Source: Mycolicibacterium sediminis
Lineage (GTDB): Bacteria; Actinomycetota; Actinomycetes; Mycobacteriales; Mycobacteriaceae
Assembly: GCF_010731735.1 (NCBI RefSeq)
Contig: NZ_AP022588.1
Location: 5,580,001 to 5,644,000 of the forward strand
Direction: 5' to 3'
Length of the DNA stretch: 64,000 bases
A program made the position numbers and the translations under genes. Of this stretch, positions 23,311-32,389 are shown piece by piece. The notes under the pieces were generated by a model, which was not told where the DNA came from, did not search any database, and saw only the letters and a program-made list of their open reading frames with translations. Each line of letters opens with the position of its first letter. Within the stretch, counting starts at the first letter, position 1.

Positions 23311-25614
23311 GTGAGTGTATTGGACGCGTTCGACTCCACGTGGTCGAAGGCACGGGCAACGTTCGGGGAGGGCGCGCCCTCGACGGGTGACCAGTTCGAT
23401 CAGAGCAGTCGATTTCGTCAGATGCAGACCACGACCGAGTCCGCTGCTCCCGGCGGGCAGTGGACCGGCACCGCGTCCAGCGCGTACGACGCCAAGAACA
23501 CCAAGCACGCTGCGAAGTTCGGCGAGATGGCCGCACTGGACCGGCAACTGGGCGCCAAGATCGACGAGTCGGCCCAGATCGTGCAGACCGGCCGGCAGAA
23601 CCTCGACAGCGTCCGCACGTGGGTGCACAGCGCCGCATCCTCCATCCCGCAGGGCACGAACCGCGATCAGAAGCTGTTGCCCATCGTCAAGACCGGTCTC
23701 GCCGGCGTCAGCGCGATCATCACGACCTCCAACAAGGAGTTCTTCCGCATCGGTGGCGAGATCGGCGAGATCAACAAGGGCTGGCAGGCGCTGAAGGAGG
23801 ACAAGCCGCCGGGCGAGGGGGACGGCAAGGGCGACGTCGAGAACGTGGACGGACAGGACGACGAGAAACTCAAGCCCGAGGACATGGAGGAGCTGGCTCG
23901 CAAGACCCTTGAGGGGGACGACCAAGCTGCCGCGAAGGTCGACGACATCCTCAACGGCATCGACAACGACCAGCTCGGACCCAACAGCGCCGCCCATCCG
24001 CTCGATCCCGTGCAGGCGGAACTCGTCGGACAGATGCAGGCCCAGATGTCCGACATGTCCATGGACGAGGTCAACGCCGCGAGGGACGGGCTCGGCGAAC
24101 ACCGGGATGTCATCACCAACGCCATGCAGGTCATGAGCAATCCGAACGTCGAGTACCCGCGGCATGACGGCGACGGCACCCAGGTCGTGCCCACGACAGG
24201 TGGATATCCACTTCCGAACGACGGAGTGTTGCCAGGCGACCTTGGGGCTCTTCCCGATGGAATGCAGCAAGCGCTCAACGAGAAGAGCAGTTTCTCTGGG
24301 CCAACGGGGCCAGGGGTGGGTTACCCGGGGTCCAACGGGCCGACCGACTTCGAGGCATCAGCCCGAGAACACGCCGCGAACAGCATGAAGAACCTCGCCG
24401 ACATCGTCGGCGATGGCGATCCCCGCTTCCAGCAGGGAACCGCGCTCGATAGAGAAATGATGTCCAACGCGAAGGACTGGCTCGCGTCGCAAGAGGGGCC
24501 CACCGGCAAGCAGGAACACTGGGGCGACGAGGTGGTCGAGCGCGTCTTCGACACAGCGGGACGCGACACCGTCGTCAACCACGACATGTTCACCAGCGAC
24601 AAGGATTTCATGCAGGACGTTTTGACCCATGAATGGCAGGACGACGGCCAGTCGGCACGCACGTTGACCGACTGGATCGACGACACCGCGTATTCGAGCG
24701 ATCCGGCGGTGAATCAGCGTGCCGGTGAAACCGCCAGCGCACTCGCCGCCTTCATGGGCGACCCCGCGAATCAAGACACGCTCATGAACAACAGCACGGG
24801 TTCGCAGCCCAACATGTCCTTGGGACAGATGAATCCCGAGCTGACTCAAAGCCTGGCACAGGCGATGAGCCCCTATGTCGATGAAATGGCCGGACGCAAT
24901 ATCGACGGCACCTCCGGGTGGAAGATGATCGACTCGTCCGCAGACCTGCGGTACCCGCACGCCACGAACGTATTCGGTGTCCTGGGGACCGATTCTGGTG
25001 CGGCCACAACGCTGGACACCCGTTCAATCGGAGTGCAACAGGCATTCCTCAACGAGTACGCGAACTCCGTCATAGAAAGTAACGGCCAATTCTCGGATTC
25101 GAGCGCCATGGATGCTGCCGGCCGACTGAAGGGCATTACCGATCACGGCGCTTTCCTCTCGGCATCTGACGTTCAACACGACGCTTCGCAGGCGAAGATC
25201 GATGCGCAAGCACGCTTGGCCGCCAACTACGACCTCGTCAAGGACATCGCGGGCACCGTCCCGGTCGCCGGGGACTCCCTAACGATCGGTTCCGCACTCT
25301 TGAAGGAAGCGATCGTGGGGCAGCCGCCCCCCGGCTGGGAGCCGGGCGACCCACCCGTCGGAAGCTCGCTAGCCATGCAATCTGCGCTGGCTTCTACGTT
25401 CATGCAGCATGGCATCGGCGATCCTGCCGACATCGCTAGGCTCGCGCCGCACCTTCATGGCGACAACCAGCTCGACATCCCACCTGAGGAACTGAACAAT
25501 CGGGATCGGCGGATCTATGAACCTGCGCTCACGAATTACTTCGACCGTCTCGGCGGGGTAATCAACAACCCGATCGGCGATTACGATAAGGCCTATCGCG
25601 ATGTCATTGGTTAG
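23311..25614 (+). CDS. Large WXG-type / TPR-region protein, probable type VII secretion substrate
   Basis: 767 aa, no signal peptide or TM helix. Residues 1-150 form a helical hairpin domain with a central GGQWTGTASSAYDAK turn (W-x-G), as in ESX-associated WXG100/Esp proteins. An acidic, Gly/Pro-rich linker follows (about 160-350, KPPGEGDGKGDVENVDGQDD). Residues 390-700 are helical (DFMQDVLTHEWQDDGQSA, WIDDTAYSSDP, MNPELTQSLAQAMSPYV) and match the lipoprotein at 33542. The GTG start at 23311 follows GAGGGAGG; the upstream TTG was rejected. Base composition drops in GC from about 24180. It overlaps the next lipoprotein gene by 14 bp. Function unknown. Confidence 0.8.
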   Translation: MSVLDAFDSTWSKARATFGEGAPSTGDQFDQSSRFRQMQTTTESAAPGGQWTGTASSAYDAKNTKHAAKFGEMAALDRQLGAKIDESAQIVQTGRQNLDSVRTWVHSAASSIPQGTNRDQKLLPIVKTGLAGVSAIITTSNKEFFRIGGEIGEINKGWQALKEDKPPGEGDGKGDVENVDGQDDEKLKPEDMEELARKTLEGDDQAAAKVDDILNGIDNDQLGPNSAAHPLDPVQAELVGQMQAQMSDMSMDEVNAARDGLGEHRDVITNAMQVMSNPNVEYPRHDGDGTQVVPTTGGYPLPNDGVLPGDLGALPDGMQQALNEKSSFSGPTGPGVGYPGSNGPTDFEASAREHAANSMKNLADIVGDGDPRFQQGTALDREMMSNAKDWLASQEGPTGKQEHWGDEVVERVFDTAGRDTVVNHDMFTSDKDFMQDVLTHEWQDDGQSARTLTDWIDDTAYSSDPAVNQRAGETASALAAFMGDPANQDTLMNNSTGSQPNMSLGQMNPELTQSLAQAMSPYVDEMAGRNIDGTSGWKMIDSSADLRYPHATNVFGVLGTDSGAATTLDTRSIGVQQAFLNEYANSVIESNGQFSDSSAMDAAGRLKGITDHGAFLSASDVQHDASQAKIDAQARLAANYDLVKDIAGTVPVAGDSLTIGSALLKEAIVGQPPPGWEPGDPPVGSSLAMQSALASTFMQHGIGDPADIARLAPHLHGDNQLDIPPEELNNRDRRIYEPALTNYFDRLGGVINNPIGDYDKAYRDVIG

Positions 25615-26533
25615 TCGCAGCGTCCGAGCAGTCGTGACCACCCTCTTGGTGACCGTGGTTACGGCCTGCGGCGCCGCTGTCGAAGAGGGGTCAGCGACTA
25701 CTCCGTCTGTTGATTCGCCGTCCACGCTGTCTAAGCCAGAGTTCACGAACTATCCGGCGCAGACCAACAACTTTCGTTTTCACTGGTCAGCAGCCCCCGG
25801 GATCGACCTGTTGAACGGGGCCGCCGTTCCGCTGCGCGCGTATGTGGAGTCAGTTCGCCTTGCTGATCTTACGGGCGGAGACACAACTGTCGTCTACCCA
25901 GGCTTCAGTCGCGCCACCCCTGAAAACAAGCCGGTGTCGAAACCTGGCGATCTGTTTCAGGAAGAGTACGTGCGCCCGAAGACTCGCGCCGAATACGAGG
26001 CCAACGGTTTGCGGTACGTCGAGAGCCAAACCTTCGGGTACCAGCCAACCCATATCCTCAGCCTCCAACCGTCAGGCAACGGGCTCCGCGCGACGCTCTG
26101 TGTCGGGACTTACTCGGTGTACGTGAGCGCCGCCGACAAACCCGGTCAATACGTATCTACTGCAGCCGACGGAGCTACTGGACAACTGAGGTCCGAAGGC
26201 AGGGACACCGTTCAGGTATGGCGGGTCGAACTCACCGACCAAATGATTCAAAGCCAGAACACTGCTCTGCCCGTCCCGGGACCTGAAGCCGGCCCCCTCC
26301 CGGCGCCTCTCGATGACGTGTTTGGCAATTGGTTCATCACTGGGCTTTCGCAGGGCGAGTTGTGGGGACCATCCGGTCAAGGCGAGGACGTCGAAACCCC
26401 AGAAGTCCGCCAGCAGTGTGAAGCCGCCATGCCCGACGACGCCGCGACCCGCACGGCGATGGCGACGGGCTTCCACGACGCGCCGCCTCCCCACGGCGAC
26501 CCCATCCCCGGCTGGCCAGCCGCGGAAAAGTGA
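25601..26533 (+). CDS. Lipoprotein of the tandem paralogue family, copy 1
   Basis: 310 aa; signal peptide with lipobox VTAC, modified Cys at residue 23. It begins inside the last codons of the large upstream gene (14-bp overlap), so it is translated from the same mRNA. The family core is FRFHWSAAPGI, PLRAYVESVRL, VYPGFSRATPEN, FGYQPTHILSL, RATLCVGTYSVY, PLPAPLDDVFGNWF, GELWGPSGQGE, QQCEAAMPDDA, MATGFHDAPPPHGDPIPGWP. No known domain is recognised. The two Cys in the mature part (CVG and QQCE) may form a disulfide. Likely attached to the outer face of the plasma membrane. Confidence 0.85.
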   Translation: MSLVSRSVRAVVTTLLVTVVTACGAAVEEGSATTPSVDSPSTLSKPEFTNYPAQTNNFRFHWSAAPGIDLLNGAAVPLRAYVESVRLADLTGGDTTVVYPGFSRATPENKPVSKPGDLFQEEYVRPKTRAEYEANGLRYVESQTFGYQPTHILSLQPSGNGLRATLCVGTYSVYVSAADKPGQYVSTAADGATGQLRSEGRDTVQVWRVELTDQMIQSQNTALPVPGPEAGPLPAPLDDVFGNWFITGLSQGELWGPSGQGEDVETPEVRQQCEAAMPDDAATRTAMATGFHDAPPPHGDPIPGWPAAEK

Positions 26534-26708
26534 CTCGAAGTCAACTGCCCTTCGGGTCTGCGGTCAGAGCGTGGCGTTCTTTGCCGCGAACACCGAGAAT
26601 GTGGTGCCACCTCCACACAGGTGAGCCACTTAAGGCGACCTCAAGGGCGTCGAATTGCGGGCTTGACCAATAGAAGGCGACATAAGAACTTTGTCGGGGA
26701 GGTGCTAG

Positions 26709-27650
26709 GTGAGTCTGTTCATCGCAATGTCGTTGCTTCGTCGCAGCGTCGGAGCAATCGGTGGGGCCGTCTCCGTACTCGCAGCGATGGCCTGCGGCGG
26801 CGCGACCGAAGAGGGATCGGCGACCACCACTTCCTCTTCGAAGTCGTCCGCTGCGTTGCCGGCCCCGGAATCCACGAACTATCCCAGACAAGCGAACGGC
26901 TTTCGCTTCCATTGGGCAGGCGCGCCAGGAATAGAACTAGAAGTCGGGCCTGCCGTCGCGTTAAGGGCATATCTCGAATCGATGCGGCTGTCCACTTTCG
27001 CCGGAGGAGACCCATCGTCTGTCTACCCGGGATTCATGCGCGCGACGCCGGAGAACATCGAACCAGGGATGAGCCCGGCGGATCTCTTCCAGCTCCAATC
27101 CGTTCGACCGAAGACTCGTGCTCAATACGGAGCGGACGGGCCCAAGTATGCCGAGCGTGAGATCTTTGGCTACCAGCCGACTTACGTCCTCGACCTCTCT
27201 CCGCGAGGCGACGGCTACCGGGCCACGGTCTGCCTCGGAGCGTATTCGGTCTATCGCACAGACGATGTGGGCAGGGAGAAGTACTTTTCGACAGCTGCGG
27301 ACGAGCACACCGGACAGATGCTGCGGGCCGACAGTGACATTCAGTTCTGGCGCGTCGAGCTGACGGAGAACGATCCTCGTACGGTGGACGCTCCTCCGTC
27401 ACCGAGCATCTCGCAGACTGGTCCCTTGCCAGCTCCACTCACCGACGTGTTCGGTAAGTGGTTCATCACTGGGAGTTCGCAAGGCTTATGGGGTCCGCCC
27501 GGGCAGGGAGAAAACATCGAGACCCCCGAGCTACGCCAACGGTGCGAAGCCGCGATGCCTGACGATGCGGCCTCTCGCAAGGCGATGGCAACGGGCTTCC
27601 ATGACGCTCCTCCACCACACGGCGGCCCCGTACCGGGATGGCCCCGGTGA
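26709..27650 (+). CDS. Lipoprotein of the tandem paralogue family, copy 2 (hybrid 5' end)
   Basis: 313 aa, lipobox AMAC with Cys at residue 29. It has the same core motifs as copy 1 (FRFHWAGAPGI, ALRAYLESMRL, VYPGFMRATPEN, GYQPTYVLDL, ATGFHDAPPPHGGPVPGWP). Its first bases copy the GGGAGGTGCT-GGTGAGT leader and start of the large gene at 23311, and from 26721 the sequence follows the start of copy 1 (ATCGCAATGTCGTTG against ATCGCGATGTCATTG). So the GTG at 26709 adds six residues before the ancestral ATG at 26727. Separated from copy 1 by 175 bp and probably has its own promoter. Confidence 0.85.
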   Translation: MSLFIAMSLLRRSVGAIGGAVSVLAAMACGGATEEGSATTTSSSKSSAALPAPESTNYPRQANGFRFHWAGAPGIELEVGPAVALRAYLESMRLSTFAGGDPSSVYPGFMRATPENIEPGMSPADLFQLQSVRPKTRAQYGADGPKYAEREIFGYQPTYVLDLSPRGDGYRATVCLGAYSVYRTDDVGREKYFSTAADEHTGQMLRADSDIQFWRVELTENDPRTVDAPPSPSISQTGPLPAPLTDVFGKWFITGSSQGLWGPPGQGENIETPELRQRCEAAMPDDAASRKAMATGFHDAPPPHGGPVPGWPR

Positions 27651-28615
27651 GACAGGGTGACACTACGACGAAACGCACGGACGTTTCGTCGAATAACTTG
27701 AGGCACAAGTGCCGGGGACTGCTCGCGCTCGTTTTGACCGTTGTCGTCGCTGGCTGCCAGCTGAACTCCAGCGAAGAGCCCGGATCGCCCCCATCGGTCA
27801 AGTCGTCAGTCGCGAAGCCAGCATCACAGTTTTTGAACTGGCCTTCTAACGCCGATGACTTCCGATTTCATTGGTCGGCCGCTCCTGGAATCGGCCTCGA
27901 CTCAGGGCCCGCAATTGCCATAAGGGCCTACATGGAGTCATATCAACTGGTCAATCTGTCCGAGGGAGATTTCTCAGCGGCGTACCCCGGCTTCAACCGC
28001 GCTACTCCACCGAATTCGAAGAGTCGAAAGTTCGATCCCATCGAACGATGGAATCTTCGACCGATGACCCGCGATGAACTCAAGGCAGCAGGATTGAAGA
28101 GCACGAACACGCCATACTCCGGATATCAGCCCATCCACATCCTAAGTTTGGAGCCACGGGGCGACGGGTTCCGCGCAACCGTCTGCACTGGGGAATATTC
28201 GACGTACGAGGGTGCGCCTGACAAGCCAGGTAAGTACGTCTCAACGACCGCGGTAGCGAAGACCGGCAAACTGCAATACGGGGATTGGCAACTCGTAGGC
28301 ATCCAGCGAATCGAGTTGACGGACAAGGTCCTTGACGCCGCTGCTGCACCCGGCAGCCCCGCCGGAGCGCAAGCAGGACCGATGCCGGCGCCGTCAGGCG
28401 ACGTATTCGGCCCGTGGTCCTTCACCGGTTCAAGCGGCGGGCTTTGGGGACTGTCTGGTGAAGGCGAGTCCATTGATCCGCCAGAGATCCGCAAGCAATG
28501 CGAGGATGCCATGCCCGACGACGCGGCGGCTCGCAAGGCGATGGCAACGGGCTTCCACGACGCACCGCCCCCGCACGGCGACCCGATACCCGGATGGCCG
28601 GCCGTCAGAGGGTGA
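27638..28615 (+). CDS. Lipoprotein of the tandem paralogue family, copy 3
   Basis: 325 aa as called; overlaps the end of copy 2 by 13 bp. Signal region LLALVLTVVVAGC places the lipid-modified Cys at residue 40, so the N-terminus is probably shorter (GTG 27647 or TTG 27698 are alternatives). Core motifs FRFHWSAAPGIGLDSG, IRAYMESYQLV, AYPGFNRATPPN, SGYQPIHILSLEPRGDGFRA and ATGFHDAPPPHGDPIPGWP are kept; GGLWGLSGEGESIDPPEIR shows some divergence. Function unknown. Confidence 0.82.
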   Translation: MAPVRQGDTTTKRTDVSSNNLRHKCRGLLALVLTVVVAGCQLNSSEEPGSPPSVKSSVAKPASQFLNWPSNADDFRFHWSAAPGIGLDSGPAIAIRAYMESYQLVNLSEGDFSAAYPGFNRATPPNSKSRKFDPIERWNLRPMTRDELKAAGLKSTNTPYSGYQPIHILSLEPRGDGFRATVCTGEYSTYEGAPDKPGKYVSTTAVAKTGKLQYGDWQLVGIQRIELTDKVLDAAAAPGSPAGAQAGPMPAPSGDVFGPWSFTGSSGGLWGLSGEGESIDPPEIRKQCEDAMPDDAAARKAMATGFHDAPPPHGDPIPGWPAVRG

Positions 28616-28674
28616 ACAGTCCATTGGCCGGTGTAGACGGCATCCAATTGGTGGACACGACACCGCGTCCGGCC

Positions 28675-29595
28675 ATGTCACGAACGAGCCGTTATCTTGG
28701 CGCGTTGCTTGCCGCGATGGTCCTCCTCGGGTCAACCGGTTGCACCGGCGCCGACAATGGACGCGAGTCAGGGACGGCGGAGCCATCCGTGACTCAATCG
28801 CCTCCTCAGCAGTTTCCGAATTACCCAACGGTCGTGGATGGTTTCCGCTTCCATTGGAGCGCCGGTCAAGGTATCGACCTGACATCGGGCCCATCGGTAC
28901 CGCTGCGGGCGTACTTGGAATCTCTGCGTCTGGCGGCCTTTACCGGCGGCGATGTCTCAGTCGTTTACCCAGGCTTCATGCGCGCGACCCCGGAGAACCA
29001 ACCCGCATCCGATGCCGGTGATTTGTTTCAATTGCAGCGCATTCGACCCGCGACTCGTCAAGAACTCGAGGCGCGGGGGTGGAAGTACGTCGAACGACGA
29101 ACCTTCGGTTATCAGCCCACTCACGTTCTCAGCCTCCTCCCACGAGGTGACGGCTACCGCGCTACCGTTTGTGTGGGTACCTACGCCATCTACCAAGACG
29201 GTCTTGAAGATCCGTCGAAATTCGTCTCGACCGCTGCTGACGAAACGACAGGTGAGCTGTCCTACGGAGATGCCGGTCAGATTCAGGTCTGGCGAATCGA
29301 ACTAACTCAACGGAACCCCAACGTGCCCGATCCTTCGACGGAGAGACCGCAAAGCGGTCCGCTCCCCGCCCCGGTCGACGACGTCTTCGGACCTTGGTTC
29401 ATCACCGGAAGCGGCACCGGACTTTGGGGCCCCTCCGGGCAAGCCGAAGACATCGAGACTCCCGACATCCGCAAGCAGTGTGAAGATGCGATGCCGGACA
29501 ACGCTGCCGCTCGCCGCGCCATGGCGACGGGCTTCCACACTGAACCCCCGCCGCACGGCGAACCCATCCCCGGTTGGCCTGCAAAGGTCGGGTAA
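28675..29595 (+). CDS. Lipoprotein of the tandem paralogue family, copy 4
   Basis: 306 aa; lipobox GSTGC with Cys at residue 23. Core: FRFHWSAGQGIDLTSG, PLRAYLESLRLAAF, VYPGFMRATPENQPASD, FGYQPTHVLSLLPRGDGYRA, GLWGPSGQAEDIETPDIR, ATGFHTEPPPHGEPIPGWP. An in-frame GTG at 28612 overlaps the stop of copy 3 (GTGA) and could be used by coupling; the ATG at 28675 gives a normal signal peptide and was preferred. Last intact copy before the IS21-type element. Confidence 0.83.
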   Translation: MSRTSRYLGALLAAMVLLGSTGCTGADNGRESGTAEPSVTQSPPQQFPNYPTVVDGFRFHWSAGQGIDLTSGPSVPLRAYLESLRLAAFTGGDVSVVYPGFMRATPENQPASDAGDLFQLQRIRPATRQELEARGWKYVERRTFGYQPTHVLSLLPRGDGYRATVCVGTYAIYQDGLEDPSKFVSTAADETTGELSYGDAGQIQVWRIELTQRNPNVPDPSTERPQSGPLPAPVDDVFGPWFITGSGTGLWGPSGQAEDIETPDIRKQCEDAMPDNAAARRAMATGFHTEPPPHGEPIPGWPAKVG

Positions 29596-29626
29596 ACAGG
29601 TCACCTCCGAAGCGGAGTAGGCACAA

Positions 29627-29664
29627 CGCCTACCGGATGGGTAATCGCCTACCGGATGGGTAAT
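29627..29664. repeat. 19-bp perfect tandem duplication
   Basis: CGCCTACCGGATGGGTAAT occurs twice in direct succession 32 bp after the stop of lipoprotein copy 4. The remainder of 29665-29816 shows no coding sequence I can support. Confidence 0.8.
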
Positions 29665-29816
29665 CGCACCTGGGGTTGCGTGAGACCGTGATACACGATG
29701 GTCTAACGACGGTCTTCCGGCTTCGCGTCATCGCTCGGCCACCCGGGTCTCGGCGTCGGAGGCGTGGCTCCCCTGGCTTGGTCGAAGTGGCTCGGGGACT
29801 CCTTGACCGGGAACCC

Positions 29817-29921
29817 CTACGCTCGGGAATTGCGTACGAACACCATGACGAGCACGACGAGCGCCACCACGAGGAACACCACGAGCGCCATCTTCCACAT
29901 GGTCGCGACGGTAGTCGGCAT
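29817..29921 (-). CDS. Possible 34-aa single-pass membrane peptide
   Basis: The minus strand encodes MPTTVATMWKMALVVFLV followed by more Val/Leu-rich residues and a basic end (FVRNSRA), a typical one-TM micropeptide. Codon choice is GC-rich like real genes here. No clear ribosome-binding site is seen upstream of the ATG at 29921, and the IS21-type element begins 30 bp further, so its promoter may have been displaced. Confidence 0.4.
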   Translation of the reverse strand: MPTTVATMWKMALVVFLVVALVVLVMVFVRNSRA

Positions 29922-30016
29922 GCAGCAGTCGCGGGGTGAACACGGGCTACTGTCAATGGCCAAGTTGAAGTATCCGCTGGTGGCCAGATGAAAGTATCCA
30001 CCCCGTGCGGTGATTC

Positions 30017-30826
30017 TTAGCTTGGTGTGGGTTGCTCCTTCCGGTGTTTGGCGTCTTTCATGCGGTAGGAGTCGCCGTCGGTGATGACGACGGTGGCGTG
30101 GTGCAGGAGTCGGTCGAGGATGCTGACGGCGGTGGTCTGCTCGGGCAGGAAGCGGCCCCATTGTTCGAAGGGCCAGTGCGAGCCGATGGCCAGGGATCGG
30201 CGTTCGTAGGCGCCGGCGACGAGGCGGAACAGCAGCTGGGTGCCGGTGTCGTCGAGCGGGGCGAAGCCGAGTTCGTCGAGGATGATCAGGTCGACTCGTA
30301 GTAGGGATTCGATGATCTTGCCGACGGTGTTGTCGGCCAGGCCGCGGTAGAGGGTTTCGATGAGGTCGGCGGCGGTGAAGTAGCGGACCTTGTGCCCGGC
30401 GTGGATCGCTGCGGTTCCTAGGCCGATCAGGGTGTGGGACTTGCCGGTGCCGGCTGGGCCGATGATCGCCAGGTTCTGTCGTGTCCGAATCCATTCCAGG
30501 CTCGACAGGTAGTCGAATACCTTTGGCTGGATCGAGGATGCGGCCACGTCGAAGCTCTCCAACGTCTTGGGCACGGGGAACGCGGCGGCCTTGAGGCGGT
30601 TGACGACGTTGGAGGCGTCGCGGGCCGCCAACTCGGTTTCGATGAGGGTGCAGGACTTCCTCGGGGTCCAGCGTTGAGTCCTGGCGGTGATCAACACCTC
30701 CGGTGCGGTGCGCCGCACCGCGGCCAGCTTCAACCGCCGTAACCCGGCATCGAGGTCGGCGGCCAGTGGTGGAACCGACGGTGGTGCAACGGGTTCGGTG
30801 GCAGTCACCGGTGGCGGCTTGGTCAT
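30017..30826 (-). CDS. istB: IS21 transposition helper ATPase IstB
   Basis: 269-aa DnaC-like AAA+ ATPase that assists IstA in target choice. Walker A IIGPAGTGKSHTLIGLG, Walker B VDLIILDELGF, then an ERRSLAIGSHWPFEQW sensor-like motif and ATVVITDGDSYRMKDAKHR at the C-terminus. Its ATG overlaps the istA stop by 4 bp (ATGA). The N-terminus (MTKPPPVTATEPVAPPSVPP) is a Pro-rich extension. The gene is intact. Confidence 0.93.
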   Translation of the reverse strand: MTKPPPVTATEPVAPPSVPPLAADLDAGLRRLKLAAVRRTAPEVLITARTQRWTPRKSCTLIETELAARDASNVVNRLKAAAFPVPKTLESFDVAASSIQPKVFDYLSSLEWIRTRQNLAIIGPAGTGKSHTLIGLGTAAIHAGHKVRYFTAADLIETLYRGLADNTVGKIIESLLRVDLIILDELGFAPLDDTGTQLLFRLVAGAYERRSLAIGSHWPFEQWGRFLPEQTTAVSILDRLLHHATVVITDGDSYRMKDAKHRKEQPTPS

Positions 30827-32389
30827 GAGATCACCTCCCCGTCGACTACGGCTGGTGTGATCTTGTAGGCGTCCAGGGAACGGGTCGGGGCGACCGGAAG
30901 ATCCAGAATCAACGCCTCACCGGCCGGGCGTGGCTGCGGTGCGCCGGTCCCGGCGGCCAGGATCGAACGCACGTCGGCCGCCCGAAACCGGCGAAACGCT
31001 ACCGCCCGGTGCAGTGCGGCGAGGAGGGCGTCGGTGCCGTGGGCAGCGCCGAGAGCCAGCAGGATCTCCAACTCCGAGCCCAGACGGGTATTGCCGATCG
31101 CCGCGGCGCCAATCAGGAACGCGCGCATCCTCACCGAGGCCGCAGAACTGTTTCTCGACGGTGGTCTTCGGGCGCGGCCCGCGGCTGGGTGCCGGCCTCG
31201 GGCCGTCGTAATGCTCGTCGAGTATCGACACCACCAGGTGCGACGAGTTCGTGTTCGGCCACGATGACTCCGGTGGCGGGCTCGAGCAGGCACAGTGCGT
31301 CGTGGTCGACGACCACGGTCACCGTGGTGCCGATCAGCCTCATCGGCACCGAGTAGCGGGCCGACCCGTACCGGATGCAGGACAAGCGGTCGACCTTGCG
31401 TCTCACCGACGGCGCCCCGATCTGCAGACGCAACGATGGAAGTGGTTGCAGCAGATCACGTTCGACTACCAGCCGCTCATCGGGAATCGCACAGATCTCC
31501 GAATGGTTCGCGGCGTTCACTTCGGTGCACCACGCCTCGGCCGCAGCGTTGGCATCGCGCAGAGTGATCGGCTTCCCGGTGACCGCGGCCTCGGTCAACA
31601 AGGGCACGGCCAGATCGTCCTGGGCGTAACCACACAGACGTTCCACGACGCCCTTGGACTGCGGATCGCTGGCATGGCAGAAATCCGGTGCGAACCCGTA
31701 ATGGCCGGCCAACCGGACGTAGTCCGGGGTGGGAACGACGACGTTGGCCACCACGCCGCCCTTGAGGCAGGCCATCCGATCGGCCAGCACCCTCGCCGGC
31801 ACCCCGCCAGCGGCGGCCATGGTCTCGGCGATCAACGCCAACGTGGTCGAAGCCCGCTCATTGGTGGCGAAGCGCACGAAGCGCCACCGGGAGAACGCCA
31901 GCACCGCACAGAACAGGAACAACCCCGGTGCGGCTTGTGCCCAGTCGATCACGAGGTACTCACCCGGTTCCCACACCGCGGGACGACGTCCGCGATGATT
32001 GGTGCTGCGCCACAATGCTTTCGCTTCGGCAACGAGGCGGCGGAAGTTGCGGTCAGAACCCGTGTACCCGGCGGCTCGGGCCTTCGGAGCAGCCGCTTGG
32101 CCGAGATCCGGCCATGCGACTTATCCACCCGTTCGGCCACCAGGTCGGCGACCGAATCGTAGTTGTGCGCCCGTTCGGCTCGCGGTGGCGGCGGCACACC
32201 GGCCTGGTCGGCCTCGAACTTGTCGACGATCTTCTTGACCGTCCGGTGGGTGGTGCCGCACTCGTCGGCGGCGGCTCGGTAGGACCCGAGCTGGTGGTAG
32301 GCAGAAATGACGTCCATGCGGTCCTTCGCAGACTTCAATGGAACTCCCCGGTGGTGATGGCGATTGGTTGGCGCCTTCACCGTCACCAT
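30823..32389 (-). pseudogene. istA: istA transposase, disrupted by three frameshifts
   Basis: Pieces of IstA lie in different frames. N-terminal HTH: KSAKDRMDVISAYHQLGSYR...TTHRTVKKIVDKF. Shift 1 near 32084-32088 (one base missing after RISAKRLL). The integrase core follows: EPGEYLVIDWAQAAPG, then DFCHASDPQSKGVVERLCGYAQ. Shift 2 near 31232-31238 (VAEHELVAPG into VSILDEHYDGPRP). Shift 3 near 31120-31127 (GLGEDAR into AFLIGAAAIGNTRLGSELE), consistent with loss of a CG dinucleotide. IS21 istA needs no programmed frameshift, so this reads as decay; sequencing error is less likely because neighbouring genes are intact. Confidence 0.88.

Noticed and set aside
28498..28674. Extension of lipoprotein copy 4 to an upstream start inside copy 3
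   Set aside because: The extra residues (Arg-rich) are an out-of-frame read of copy 3; the signal peptide begins at 28675.
29665..29816. Possible tRNA or structured RNA between lipoprotein copy 4 and the IS21-type element
   Set aside because: Several short GC-rich stems are seen but no cloverleaf, no T-loop and no CCA end.
31120..32088. Programmed frameshifting in istA
   Set aside because: There is no slippery heptamer at the shifts, three separate shifts are needed, and IS21 istA is normally one frame; decay is simpler.
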